Assembly: GCF_963422355.1 (NCBI RefSeq)
Contig: NC_085099.1
Span: forward strand, 5,064,625-5,128,624
DNA length: 64,000 bases
Source: Corticium candelabrum
Lineage: Eukaryota; Porifera; Homoscleromorpha; Homosclerophorida; Plakinidae
Direction of reading: 5' to 3'
Below the pieces are notes generated by a model. The model worked only from the letters and a program-made list of their open reading frames with translations, searched no databases and was not told the origin of the DNA. Shown piece by piece: positions 12,201 to 33,600 of this stretch (positions are counted from its first letter, which is position 1; each line of letters begins with the position of its first letter). The position numbers and the translations under genes are program-made.

Positions 12201-15200
12201 CGCCTATAACTGATACAACAAGTAAGTTACTTCTGTTCTTCAACGCAACTCCTAGTTGTCTCATTATATCTTGTATAAACTTGCTTGCCGTCATCTGTAA
12301 CGGATTTCCTCGAAGTAATTGCATAGGATAACCTTCCAATACACATTGCGTGTAAACTTGCTTAATAATTTGGGGATCTAACGAGAGCTTGCTCAAATGA
12401 TCGTTCCTTATCGTATCATCTTCTAGTAAAGCACAAAGTTCCATCAACTCACTCCAGAAGGAATCTATCGATATATCAAACTGATCAATGCGAAGAGCGA
12501 CTTCCTCCAGCTTTCGTTTGATATCATCTTGTCTGCTTTGACTTTGTTGTTCAGGTTGCGTTAGAACTGCGTGTCGAGTTGATTCTAGTTGGTCCATTAG
12601 ATTTCGTCTCTGTTTAAAGAGAGGGTCGATATGTTGCGCTTTCCACAACTCCAAGTAATGTTGAAATTCTGCCAATTGATGGGGATTTTGGTCTGAAACC
12701 AGACTAATGAATAACTCGACCGGACGAGATATCGAGGAAGTCGTTTGCCGTCGAGCTTCCAACTCTCTCATCTCTTGTTCTAAATTTGCTAATTCTACCT
12801 GAATCTCCCTTCTGTTCTCTTTGACTCCAATTTCCTGCAATTCTTTCTCTCGATGACGATTTCTAGCTATAGAGGCGTAAATTGTTGTTAGAGGAAAAAG
12901 AAGGTTAGCAAGCTCACTTTCCTTTAGATTAATCGTTTCAAGAACCTGAAATGTTTCTCTCCCTAAAGAAGAAAATCCGTCTAAATTTTTGCCAGACTGT
13001 CTTCTGTAAGGAACTAAGGCTTGAGATTGCCCGGTGTAGCAAGACACAAAACGATTTTGGATAATTTCCGAGCAAGGTAATCGTTGTTTGAGTTTACCAA
13101 ATATCGGTGCCATTTGATCTCTAACACGTATGACAGTCATCTGTCGTTGTCCCTCAGTGCAACCTTTTACAAGGTCTTGGACGGGCACAACTCTTGCTAA
13201 TCTTTTGGGAAGGATCTCTCTTAACGACTTACTGATTGATGTCGACTGTGGAAAGGTAGAAGGCATTTCTGCAGTACTGGGAACATCACGAACAAAAATA
13301 ACAACCTCTGCGTTTGTAAACTGAAGATTACAACTGTGTAGCAAAAACGACTGCAAACTGTCACCAAGAGAACCGCAAGGACCAAAGTCATTAGCAGTCA
13401 CGTGAACAAGTACTAGAGCTGCGACCGAGCACAGTGTGGACAAAGCATAACAAAACGTTTTTTCATTCGTAAACCCGTGAACATCGGCAAAGTTGAGACC
13501 ACAAGGAACGTTAGGTTTGACCTCAAGCAAAAGATCAATAGAAGGGGAGTGAGATAACCCGCCAAAACCTTCGGCTGAGCAAACATCAAACGAATCAAAA
13601 CTCAATGACGTAGTTTCTAGTTGTCCTACCAACTTTCCCATCAATGTTGATTTTCCTTTCCTTACAGCGTTTGCTGTACCACATGATACGACGAGCGGAT
13701 AACTTGGGACTGCGAGAACATCTTGAAGAGATTGAAAGTTTGTGACCGTTCGGGGGTAGCCAATAGGAAGTTGAAGAACGTAAGTGACCGGCATAGCGCA
13801 ATACAGACTCGAATACAGAGACACGAGGCGACTATGAACGGTATCCGGCATTACCTCTAATAAAGCAATAAAAATATCTTTGGGCGTTAGCTCTAAAAGC
13901 AGAGGAGAAAGCGCAGTAGTTTCCTTCGTTGTCGTTTGCTTTGTTTCTTCGTTCAGAGCGGAGACAAACGTATGCAGAACTGATCGAAAGTTTTCCCTTC
14001 GTTTCAACAAGTCCACTAAATAAGGTTTGAGATGGACAGCGAAACCCTTACCGTCACATTTGCGGTAAATATCGATTACCTTGTCCGGAGAAAGCTTTTC
14101 TAGCTCAACTGTAAAAAAACTGTCATCTTTCTCAGAATTGGACGGGCCGTCATCAATCATCATTTCGTAAAATTGTTGCTTCATACTCGTGAAATCAGAA
14201 TCATCTGTATTACCAAAAAGGTCACGTGTCTGAGAATTTTCCGTAGTGTATAAGTCTATACAAAGCATACTCAGAAAATTTAGCATAATTGATCAATAAC
14301 TGCCTTACCGTAACCAGAAATTGATTGAAATGTCGAGTTTGCCATTGACGACTCATTGTGAAGTGGCATTGATTCTGGAGTTGAAGGTAGTTTTCTCGAC
14401 GAAGCAATAGCAACTTCAATACAAATTTGTATAATTAACTTAATCGAAATTCTATATATAATACATTAGTTACCTGCACGAGAGTCTGCCGGTGAACCAA
14501 TTGTTGTACCCGCAGCTGACACTCCAAAAGAGGGCCGATAAGGATCATTATACCAAAAGTTACCTTGATGTGACCAGACCGGGACTGTTGGTAACGGACT
14601 ACGGACGGCGTACGTATGAGGTGCTCCAAAACCTGCACAGGAAATAATTTTGCATTGTAAGTATGGTCACGAACACGCTTCCACTATTATGTACCTAAGA
14701 CGTGATGTGGATTCCAAGGCCAAGGAGCTGTAACTGGTGGAACTTGCGGTCGTCCTGGTAGGTCTGGTGACAAAATGTGATGGCGCCCACCTTCAGACGT
14801 AAGCGGCCTTTCAGAATAATTGTCACTTTCTACTGTATTGCTGAGCTCAAGTTGCCTATTACGTTCTGAAGGTATTATTGTCTTGTCAATGCAAACAGAA
14901 GATGACGCTTCTAAAAACAATGAATCAGTTTCGGATGCCATTGCATGCGATCAGTAAATTCTCGATCGCTCTACCTTCTGTACTGTTTACGGCTGAAACT
15001 TCAGCAGATTCCTCCGAAACACAATTTGCTGTTGTCTGAGACTCGAAGTCACTGCCAGACCCAATTGGCTCAATGCTAGTCTTAATCGTGCTAGGATCTT
15101 GATCTATTGAAACATACAATAGAGACGGTCAACAAATCTATGACACAATGCTGCAGCCATGCACAACAGTCCACTACGTATCGTGTATATACACATACTT

Positions 15201-15874
15201 ACCGGCTTGTATCAATGCCTTCAGTACGTTTGGTTGCTTGTCCATAAGAATCTTTTCAAATTCAGCCAACTGTGAGCCTTGGTGCTCATCCTCGGACAAC
15301 TTTTCCAATACACGGAGAAATCTGTCAGCGACAACCTCGGAAGGCTTTCCCATCTGCTTGACCTTGATCAGAACCTGGTACTGTTGACGTGTAACGATAC
15401 CCTTCTCAACACATGCATCAATAACAGCGCTCGCGTCTAGTGATTTCACAATGACCGCTCGTTTTTGTTTCAGCTGTTGCCAGGTTAAACGTGGAGATGA
15501 GCGAAAAAGGTTGCAAATAGTCGAGTTCACTTTGCCAACCGACTCTACAAATGTCATCACCATGTTGGGGTCTTTGTTGGCCTTGTCGAGGACGACATCG
15601 TAAAGAGCTTCTGATGCTATTTCGGGATCATCTAGTTCTTGTAAGATGCTAATAACATCTGCTACATCTTCCTCACTAACAATTTCGTCAGATATCAAAA
15701 TGTTGATTGCGGTCTGAAGACAATTTTGTAGTGCTTGCAAAACACTAGCTTTTTCGGATGAAAACTTTGATAGAACGTCCGCGACCAAACGTTCCTGTAA
15801 ATAAGTAAGCTAGCATCAATGTATAATGTAATTAGAACTATACTATGCAATTTGCCTACACAGACACACAGACA

Positions 15875-15957
<83 letters not shown>

Positions 15958-16121
15958 ACACGCACACGCGCACACAGACACACACAGACACAGACACACA
16001 CACGCACGCACGCACGCACGCACGCACACGCAGACAGACACAGACACACACAGACAGACAGACACACACAGACAGACACACACAGACAGACAGACAGACA
16101 CACACGCACACACGCACGCAC

Positions 16122-16170
<49 letters not shown>

Positions 16171-16688
16171 AGGCAAGCACGCGCCCACGCACTTGCGCAC
16201 CCACTCACCCACACGCACAGCTACGCAGTGCACGCACACAGAATGAACAGTTAAAAGCAAACTTTCTACCTTAAAATTGAAAGCGCGCAACTGAATAATC
16301 GAGTTTATGTTGACTGTCAACTTTACAGTCAAAGCAAGGATAAATTTAGCAATTTGCTGACTCATGGTACCGTCCCTCCTTCTCCACCACACATTCCACT
16401 CTAGCCCTCCTACTAACTAGTCTAGTTTCTCTTTCTACGTTCCATTCGTTACCATTCATAGTTAGAGATAGTTTCCTCAAACGTAATCTTGCTCTAGAGC
16501 ATCCTACTAACTAACACGACAGCTGCATGTGTTTTCAGGTGATACTGTAACTGTAGGTATTATACGTATAGTATGAAACATGTCCGGCATGCTAGGCGTC
16601 CTTAATTAAGAAAGAACAATAGTATACGGCTACTCACTTCCTCGGTATCGCTATTCGCCTTGTCTTCATCACTAGCAGCTGCAGCCAT
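9274..16688 (-). CDS. CARD-CARD very large GTPase (GVIN/VLIG family), seven exons, 2077 residues
   Basis: Exons on the minus strand are 16688-16638, 15794-15203, 15103-14975, 14910-14695, 14632-14474, 14413-14309 and 14255-9274. Every junction has GT and AG and matching phase (first intron phase 0, the others phase 1), giving one frame of 2077 residues. Residues 18-210 (exon 2) hold two helical CARD-like domains. The second is the clearer ([13 protein letters not shown]...[11 protein letters not shown]...QPNVLKALI). A Ser/Pro-rich linker occupies exons 3-6. Exon 7 is the VLIG body: a degenerate first GTPase-like fold with RKGKSTLMG (about 614) and FADVHGF; the main dynamin-like G domain with GAQSSAKST (about 1099) and LDSEGL (about 1146); long coiled-coil helices; and a Cys/His cluster CPLCGSKC...HYHHYCAHH (about 1931). 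GVIN proteins in vertebrates are interferon-induced and cytosolic/nuclear. Coupling to CARD suggests an innate-immune scaffold, which is inference. The domain content and splice phase are seen directly; function and inducibility are not. Confidence 0.85.
15858..16169. repeat. Compound (CA)n/(CAGA)n/(CACG)n microsatellite in GVIN intron 1
   Basis: About 310 bp of CA runs with interspersed CACG and CAGACA units, lying wholly inside the first intron of the CARD-GVIN gene. Open frames across it on both strands are repeat translations. Confidence 0.95.
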
Positions 16689-16824
16689 TTCGTAATTACA
16701 CTTGGTAAATCTCCGCTACAGCACGCAACAAACCGATGCGAAAGGGTCTGTTGAACGGCTGCAAAATTAGAAAGTTGAACCGGAAAACTGATGGTTCACG
16801 ATAACAACATTCTATACCTTCTAG

Positions 16825-16933
16825 AGAATCCAAGAAGAACTAGATTGCGCAGAATTGCACGTCAAGTTGGACAGAGAACTTGAATACAAACAGCTGCTGC
16901 TGGAAAATCCGCAGATGCCAACCACGTGCGTAG
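16825..16933 (+). CDS. Orphan exon-like coding segment
   Basis: After a CTTCTAG acceptor, 109 nt read as a helical, charged peptide (RIQEELDCAELHVKLDRE..., then LLLENPQMPTTCV) and end at a TAG|GTAAAT donor. The composition is strongly protein-like, but I found no convincing partner exon on either side. It lies about 140 bp from the first exon of the divergent CARD-GVIN gene, so it may be a stray exon of a neighbouring or broken gene. The family is not recognised. Confidence 0.25.
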
Positions 16934-17590
16934 GTAAATATCAAAGAAGCAGCTAGCTCACCAACCTAGAGACGGGAAACACAACAATGATTAGTTGTAT
17001 AGAGGCTGTAAACTATAAAGTCTTCCGAAGTATTTCTGCCTCAAAAACGACATCTAACGTTCCACCAGCGACAATCTCACTACGAGTCTACGCTCTAGAG
17101 GCGCTCACACATACAAGATCGAGGCGCATCTTAATTAAGAGTTCACTCTCAAACAACACTCACTGACAAAGCAGACTAGACTTACGGTTGCGACGAGCTA
17201 CTCAACAAATGGTACTCGGTGGTACATGGGATGACCTTTATATATATATATATATATCAATGTGTAACTTAATCTAATTAGTAGACGAAAAAGACCCTCG
17301 GTCTTCAACTTAGCTAAAACCGTTGCGTTGAAAACCGCTCTAGAATTATCAGTATATAGGCGTATGACTTGACTGCCTCAAACTGCTATGCAACAATAGA
17401 TTTCATTAAAACATAATCAAAGCTGACCTAGGAAACTATTTTAGGTAAGAGAAATACCCCCTCACGCAAAGACAGAAACCAGCTTTACCAAGACTTCTGA
17501 GCGAAAATGGTGTACACGTAAAGCCCTCCAGACAGTAATTGCCTAGACAGTAAGTTGAACATTCACAACACACCTAGGCTTCTGCATCTC
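16934..17590. other. No gene seen; short TA run
   Basis: Upstream flank of the CARD-GVIN gene, where its promoter should be. A TATA repeat lies at about 17240-17256. I see no certain core promoter element or interferon-response-type site. Confidence 0.5.
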
Positions 17591-18690
<1,100 letters not shown>

Positions 18691-18998
18691 AGATAACAAG
18701 TGTGAACAAATTCGTTGCAACTAAACGTTGTGTACGATGGGCGCATCTAGAGAACGCGCGTTATCTTCTACTACACCGCAATAGTCTAATCTTTGCTTCG
18801 ACTCAAACGTACAGTAGAACTTAGACTCAAGAGTTTAGCCGGTCATCTCCCTCTGCGGCGGAGAATCCTAGGTCTAGTTCTGACTAGTACAGTGTATACG
18901 TGTAGACCAGAAAAGGTTGTCATGAGGTCTAACTCCCGCGACTGAGAAAGAATTCCGAGGGCAAACGTGACCAACGTCATGAGTACAACTGTTTCGTC

Positions 18999-27188
<8,190 letters not shown>

Positions 27189-27686
27189 TTTTGTATTAGA
27201 TTTTGCAGAGAAATGGTCACTTTTAGTATAGTAGCTGAAAGTATAACACTATGGTGTCCGACGAAAACGCGCTAAATGCATAAGAAGCCGTCGATCACAT
27301 AGCTGGTTGAGCTCGCGCCCGGCTGACATCTAGTGGTCAGCGCCCGATTAACGGTGCCAGAGCGAATCCCTTTGTCTGCTGCACTCTACAAATTTCCGAA
27401 CTCGACAACTTCCGTTTTGTTTTTTCTTTTAGCTAAGCTAGACTATATAGAAATACCACACATGTATACAATACACGTACATACTGCAGTCTACTTTTGC
27501 ACAACATCAATTGATACACGTGTATATAGCAGACAAGTAGGTATGTCTGCCGTCGGATAACACAAATAACAAAGCCGTAGACGAACAATGCATGCAATAG
27601 GTTTATTACTATAAGCACTCGGCAGCTAGCATCTACTGCCGGACAACTACGTCTGTATGACTAGTCTATTCCAACGTTTACAACCG
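27189..27686. other. Intergenic; weak tRNA-like SINE head at 27298-27390
   Basis: This lies between the tail-to-tail ends of the MFS gene and the laminin gene. AGCTGGTTGAGCTCGCGCCC followed by GGCTGACATC and, about 50 bp on, CCAGAGCGAATCCC resembles tRNA A and B boxes, so a SINE fragment is possible. Nothing else is seen. Confidence 0.35.
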
Positions 27687-30600
27687 CTAGTTGAAACTTC
27701 GACAAATTTCGACTTCGGTCAGTAGATTGTCCAACCTTACTTCTAGCACCCCAAGTCTCTCTCGCTTGCGAATCAAAGTAGTCTTCTGTTCTATATAGCT
27801 ATCTAACAGTTCTAAACAAGCATGCATTAGTAACTCAACGGAAACGGTACGGTACCAACGAGAATTCTGTTAACAAGAGCGATACCTTTGATTCTCGAAA
27901 TAAGCGACGACCGCGTTACTAGCTGCAGTGCATCCTCTGCCGACTGTTTGATGTTGTTCAGTGTTAAGCTGTCGGAAGAAGCGTTGGAGTGGACTTGAGT
28001 TGCTGTAAGCGCTCTGGCAGACTGCATTACCTTGCTGGCATTCTAGACCGACAGAAAGAGACCGTATACACTCATGTGAGCGTACGAGTTCACTAAAGAA
28101 TATTAAGATACGCTTGCCTGAAGCAGCTGGACGTCCGTCACGTTGCAACTGTGGTCTACTGCTGCTGCGGACACGTCGAGTTTGCTCAACGCAGCAAGTC
28201 GGCACTCTTTCACTTTCCCGACTGTGTCGAGAGCCATGCGACTCACACCACGTGACTGCACTGTTGTCGTCATCGTGTCGTTGGTCGCATTGTGTATCTA
28301 CAAAACATAGAAAAGCCAGATAAAGACTCACATTTAGACACTACATTTACTTCGACGCCGCAACTGTGTATCGACACGCTGGTCAGCTCTGTGTCCCGTA
28401 TCCTCTGTTCGGTCATCTGTCGGATATGACTGGAGTTAGCTAGTAAAGTTTCAATGCCGGTCACAAGGTTAGCAGCTTTTTGGCTCACATTTCTATAAAC
28501 AAAAACTCGTTAAAAATCGTAATAAACCAGTTAACAGTTGTCTTTTCAAGAGACGAACAGTGCACTGGATGCCGTGGTCAGGACGTCATTGGCTTGAGCT
28601 CTGCTGTCTCTTGCTTCTTCTATAGTGGCGTTTACTTCAGTCTCGGGTATTATTGTCTCGTTTATTTTCTGCGACAGTTGTTGGATAATTGTGATGTCTG
28701 ACAGAGTTAAGTCTAATACGTCCGATGCCGACTGGTTGATGCTATTCAAAGACCCGGCTGACGTGTTGAGTAAGGAGTCGAGAAAAGATGCGTTAGACAG
28801 TATCTCGTTGGCTGTAGCACGGATAGCGTCCGCTTCGTTCTAAAAGACGATAACACTGAAGGAATTGTGTCGGGCACTGCCGGACAGGTCAGTGTTCACC
28901 ATGGAAAGAACTTAATATTAATCAATAAATGCGTGCATCATATACAAGTAGACTGCATGCCACGTGACCGTCTGCTTGCAAAACATCTAATGTAATTTAA
29001 TTAATAAAGAAATACTCAATAATTAAGTCTCCCTATCGATTAAGCATCAGTTTTCTCTACATCTGTGCGTACCTTTGCGGTGTTTGTTCCATTAGATGTT
29101 CCACACGCCGCTTGAAAGGCCGTTTCTGCGTCTCGAATCAAAAGCTCGCTGTCTTTCAGTTCCATTTCGCTAGAATTTCGGCGTAATTGCGCCGTAGCAA
29201 GCGCCGTTTGAGCAACGTTACTTGCGTTCACACCTGTCGAGTTGGCGTTTCGTAAACACGCGAGATCTTCTGTGAGATTCGCACGAATTTGGTCGCGTTG
29301 AGCAGTAAGCAACGTTAACGTTGCTGAGCAAGTTTCCGAATTAGAATCGAAAACAGGCTTCGCGTCAAAGATGAAGTCGATGTTCCCTTGAGCTTGCCTA
29401 GACGTATTAACTGCCGTTTGAATTATCGAGCGAGCGCGCTCCGCTCGTGTCTTGGCTGCTCTAACGGCTGTCGCATTGCGGTTGATGTAATACACGGCAT
29501 TGGCAGAAGTAATTCCTAAGCGATTTGCCGTCGCATTCAGACTTGTATACAATTCGCGAACGTCACGAGTGGATTGATAAATGCCCGTTCCAACCAACAC
29601 CGAACCGTTGAACGACATCGCACGTCGAACCGCCTCTTCACTCTGCTGCACAACTGTTTCCACTTCCACGTACAATTTTTCATTCACATTAAAGCGCGAT
29701 GACAACTACATATCAATATGAAGTTATTTCAATACAAATTTTACCGTGAGCAATAGGAGCACCGTATACTATACCTCAGTAAACGTATTGACAAGGTCGA
29801 TTCGAGTTTCATTGAGTGACGAAGGATTGATGGTAAAATTTGTGATAACATCGTAGGACTGCCGAAGACTGGTAACATTGCCTATTCGCTGTTTTACCGA
29901 CAAAATTCCGTAGTGGACACGAACCAATCCACGAAATCGTTGGTCTTCACTTTCGATCCGGGCCATCAGCTCATCAATCAATAGAGACCAGTCCGAGTAG
30001 CACTCACCACATAGAATACAGTCTGGAGGTGACCCTGAATTCGAGAAAGAAATCGAAATAGAACATAAAAAACAAATTCGCTTTCAAACTTTTGGGTCAC
30101 CTAGAGTATCAGGCTTGCAGGCGACGCACGCTAGACCCGTCACGCCCGCCAGACACGGACACTGACCGGAGATCTTGCTGCACGTATTCGAGCCGTTTCT
30201 TGTATTTGACACGTTACACTCGCATCCTGAATTAGACAACACACATCGTGTCTATCGTTTCTCATCACTCGTGAACGAAACGCTCAAAACTCACTTTGAC
30301 ATCCGGCGTTGGAAAGGTTAAAGAAACCGTCGCCGCACTCGCTGCACGTTCGACTGCTCGTCGCGACGCCGGCCTTGCAAAAGCACTGACCCGAATAGGG
30401 CGTGCAGTTACCGTGACGTGCTCCGAGAGGATCACAGTTGCAACGACGACAACCGGATCCGTCGTCGTAGCCAAAATGCTGCGGCATGCAGCGATCGCAC
30501 TTGTTTCCCGCCACACCGGGTAAGCATGCGCAAACGCCTTCGGAGCCAGAACAGCTCCGATTTCGAGAACCCGTCAAATTACAACCACACTCTAAAAATT

Positions 30601-33600
30601 ACAACAACAAGTCTGTTAGAATGACCCGAATGCCTCATTAATAAATCACAAAATAATTAAATAATTACTATATTTATGACGTCATTATTTGATAGTTAGG
30701 CTACAAGAATAAATTTGGTTGTTTGACAGAAGCGCGCTCACCAATTTGGGCTAGTGAATGGGCGTGCTTTGAAATTAGATTAAATTTTAAATTTTACTGT
30801 GCATAAAAAATTGATGCTAATGATAAGTATCAATAAAACGCGCGCACTGATTTTTAAGCATACAATTCCTGTCAAACAAGTAATTTTTATTCTTGTGGCC
30901 TAGTTTGAATAATTAATTATTTATTTATGACGTAAATATTTGATTTTTACCGCAAATTTTTGTTTATATTGTTTATTGTTGCAATTCTTACCTTCACAAG
31001 TGCCAGTGATCGCATCACCAAAGTAGCCATCTGCGCATTGATCACACATCGGTCCACTCGTGTTGTTTACACACTTCAAACATTCACCGGTCGTTGTGTC
31101 ACAGTTACCCGTTTCATTCAAGTTGATGTTTCCGTTACAAGTGCAGCGTCGACAGTCGCTTCCGGGGACGGAGGGTCGACCAAAGTATCCGTCGCGGCAC
31201 TCCTCGCACCGAAGTCCCGTGTGAGAGTCGGGGCAGTCGTCGCACACGACGGCGCCGTCCGACGCGAGTTGACACGTCGGACTGAACTGATTTGTTCCGG
31301 TCGTGAGAGGACAGGGACACGGCATGCAGTCGTCCGCCGTTTGGTCGGTGGCGACTCCGTAGTATCCCCGCCGACATTCGTCGCACTCGTCACCTCGAGT
31401 GTTATGACGGCAATCGATACAGACTCCCGTCTCGACGTCGCAGTCTGCAGAATGCCCGTTGCACTGACACGGCACGCAAGAGTCGTAAGCGGTGCCATTG
31501 ACAACGCTCCGTTTGTACCCTCTCTTGCACTTTTCGCAATAGATTCCTTCGTGCCCGTCGGGACAAGAACAGTTAACTACGCTGGTGAGAACACTAACGC
31601 CCGTCCACTCGGCAAATCCAAGAGCGACATTGTCTAACTCTGCGTTCCCAGTCATTTCCTACACATAGATATCAATTAATTTAATTAACCAATTTTTAAG
31701 ATGACGTAAATTTTAGGCAGCCGTCCGTACTTGCCCGAAGTCACCTCGTATTCTCAAATATTCAACGTCGTTTAGAATATCAAACATTTCATTGACGGTC
31801 ACACCGAAACCGTTCACTCTACCCCAATAGAACTGAGACTCGACCAATTGGATCTATAACACAATCAGAGCTAACATAAACTTCGCGACCACAAAATACT
31901 TCACGATTCACCTTGTAACGATGGAATACTCTCCCCGGTAGTTGGCTCAATGCGGCCACTATCGGTTCCTGCGCACCGCGCCCTTTAATAAGTACATCTC
32001 CAGCTGCCATTGTCATGAGCAAGAGATTGCCAACCATTTGATTCAGACGAAGATCAAATTCGAGCGTTTGAGCGTAAGACATGCGTAGAGCGTCTAAAAA
32101 TTTGGACGGAGCCACAAAATACGCAAACCTAGAAAATAACTGTCCTCTCAGTACAAAGTTCAAGACGCTAAACACATTACAAAGTTATACATGAATACCG
32201 TGTTTGTTACAAGTTAAGGCTGGCTGTACCCCATATCAACAGTTGGAGACACAGGAGCATCATTTCCCATTTCGCTGATTCCACTCCAACCATCTGCATT
32301 CACTCCTTCGAACGTACTATTGACCTGCTTTAGTTCGAATCCGCGAGCCGAGTCGCAATCATTCGAATGATTATAGCAGAAGCATCTGAGACAGACGTCG
32401 ACGTTGTTCGAGTCGAAATTAAAATGTCCGTCTTCGCACACGTTACACGTCCTGCCCGCTGTTCTTTCCTTACAATCGCATTGACCACTCATGTCATCAC
32501 ACTGAGCCGCAACACTTCCCGATGAGCTGCAATTGCATGCTGAACAGCTACTGTTGCCCAGACGATAGTAACTCGGAAGGCAACCGTCGTCGCACTTTGT
32601 GCCGTCGAAGCCCGCCTTGCAGTCGCATTCGCCGTCGGCGTCGCACTGCAGGTTGGTCGAAGCGTGAGGATCGCAGCCGCACGGTTCGCAGTCCGAAAAA
32701 TTGAAATAGTTCTCGATGCACGATTCGCATCCGATCCCGGTCGTGGACGGTCGACAGACGCACTGACCGGTGACGGTATCGCACGGCAGTGAGACGTCGG
32801 AACCCAACGGCGAACAGTTACAAGCTACATAGTTCACAGTTAACATGTTCGATTACACGCGAACTGCGTATACCGTATTTCATCTATTAAGTGCCATCCT
32901 CGAATAAACGCCGTTAATGTTTAAACGCCGCGCTTGCGAGAGAGCATTACTAATAAATGCCGCCTTCGAATAGACGTCACACTTAATTTATTGTACATGT
33001 GGGGACCACCGGCTTAGCGTGGACCTCAAGTTTGGGGGCTGATTAATCACACTGCAAAGCCACGCCCGTTCTTTTACTTTTACTTTCACAGTATAACGTC
33101 CGTCTTTGTCGGGACAGTGTGATGGACAAAGATTAATCTCACTGTTTGGTAACCTGAGGGAAACATAGCGCTTTTGCTTGACACTCCTACAAAGATTGGA
33201 GAGACTTATCCCCCTATCCCCTCCGACTCTACGCTAGTGTACCCCCTAGCCCCCTCCGACTCTACGCTAGTGTAAGAAATGTACTGAGCTGTGGAACTGG
33301 ATCATTGATTACTACGTTTGTGCAATAGCCCTTACGCGTAACCACTTTAGAATTATTTAGTTGAACCACTCGGGGACAAATTTTCTGGATGACCGTATAC
33401 ATGCAGTATTACTTCCCAGTTATTTGATGCCTCACACGCATGCCCATACTAATAATAAACGCCACCCCGTTAATTAAAGGCCGCAGCTGCGAGTAAAAAC
33501 AAAAATAAACGCCGCCCTTATTTAATCGCTTGGCTGGAGAAATATTTGAAGAAATACGGTATTCGTTCTAACATACCTTCACAACCCGTTGTTGATAAAT

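Noticed and set aside
15819-16392. Long open frames of Cys-Val or His-Thr repeats on both strands
   Set aside because: They are translations of the CA/TG microsatellite inside a GVIN intron; any dinucleotide run is open in all frames.
30044-30120. tRNA or other structural RNA genes in the laminin region
   Set aside because: Cloverleaf pairing and A/B boxes were not found; short matches are part of coding exons.
30960-31637. 225-residue open frame opposite the laminin LE exons
   Set aside because: It is the antisense shadow of a Cys-rich, stop-poor exon. The minus strand has clear LE repeats with conserved cysteines and splice sites.
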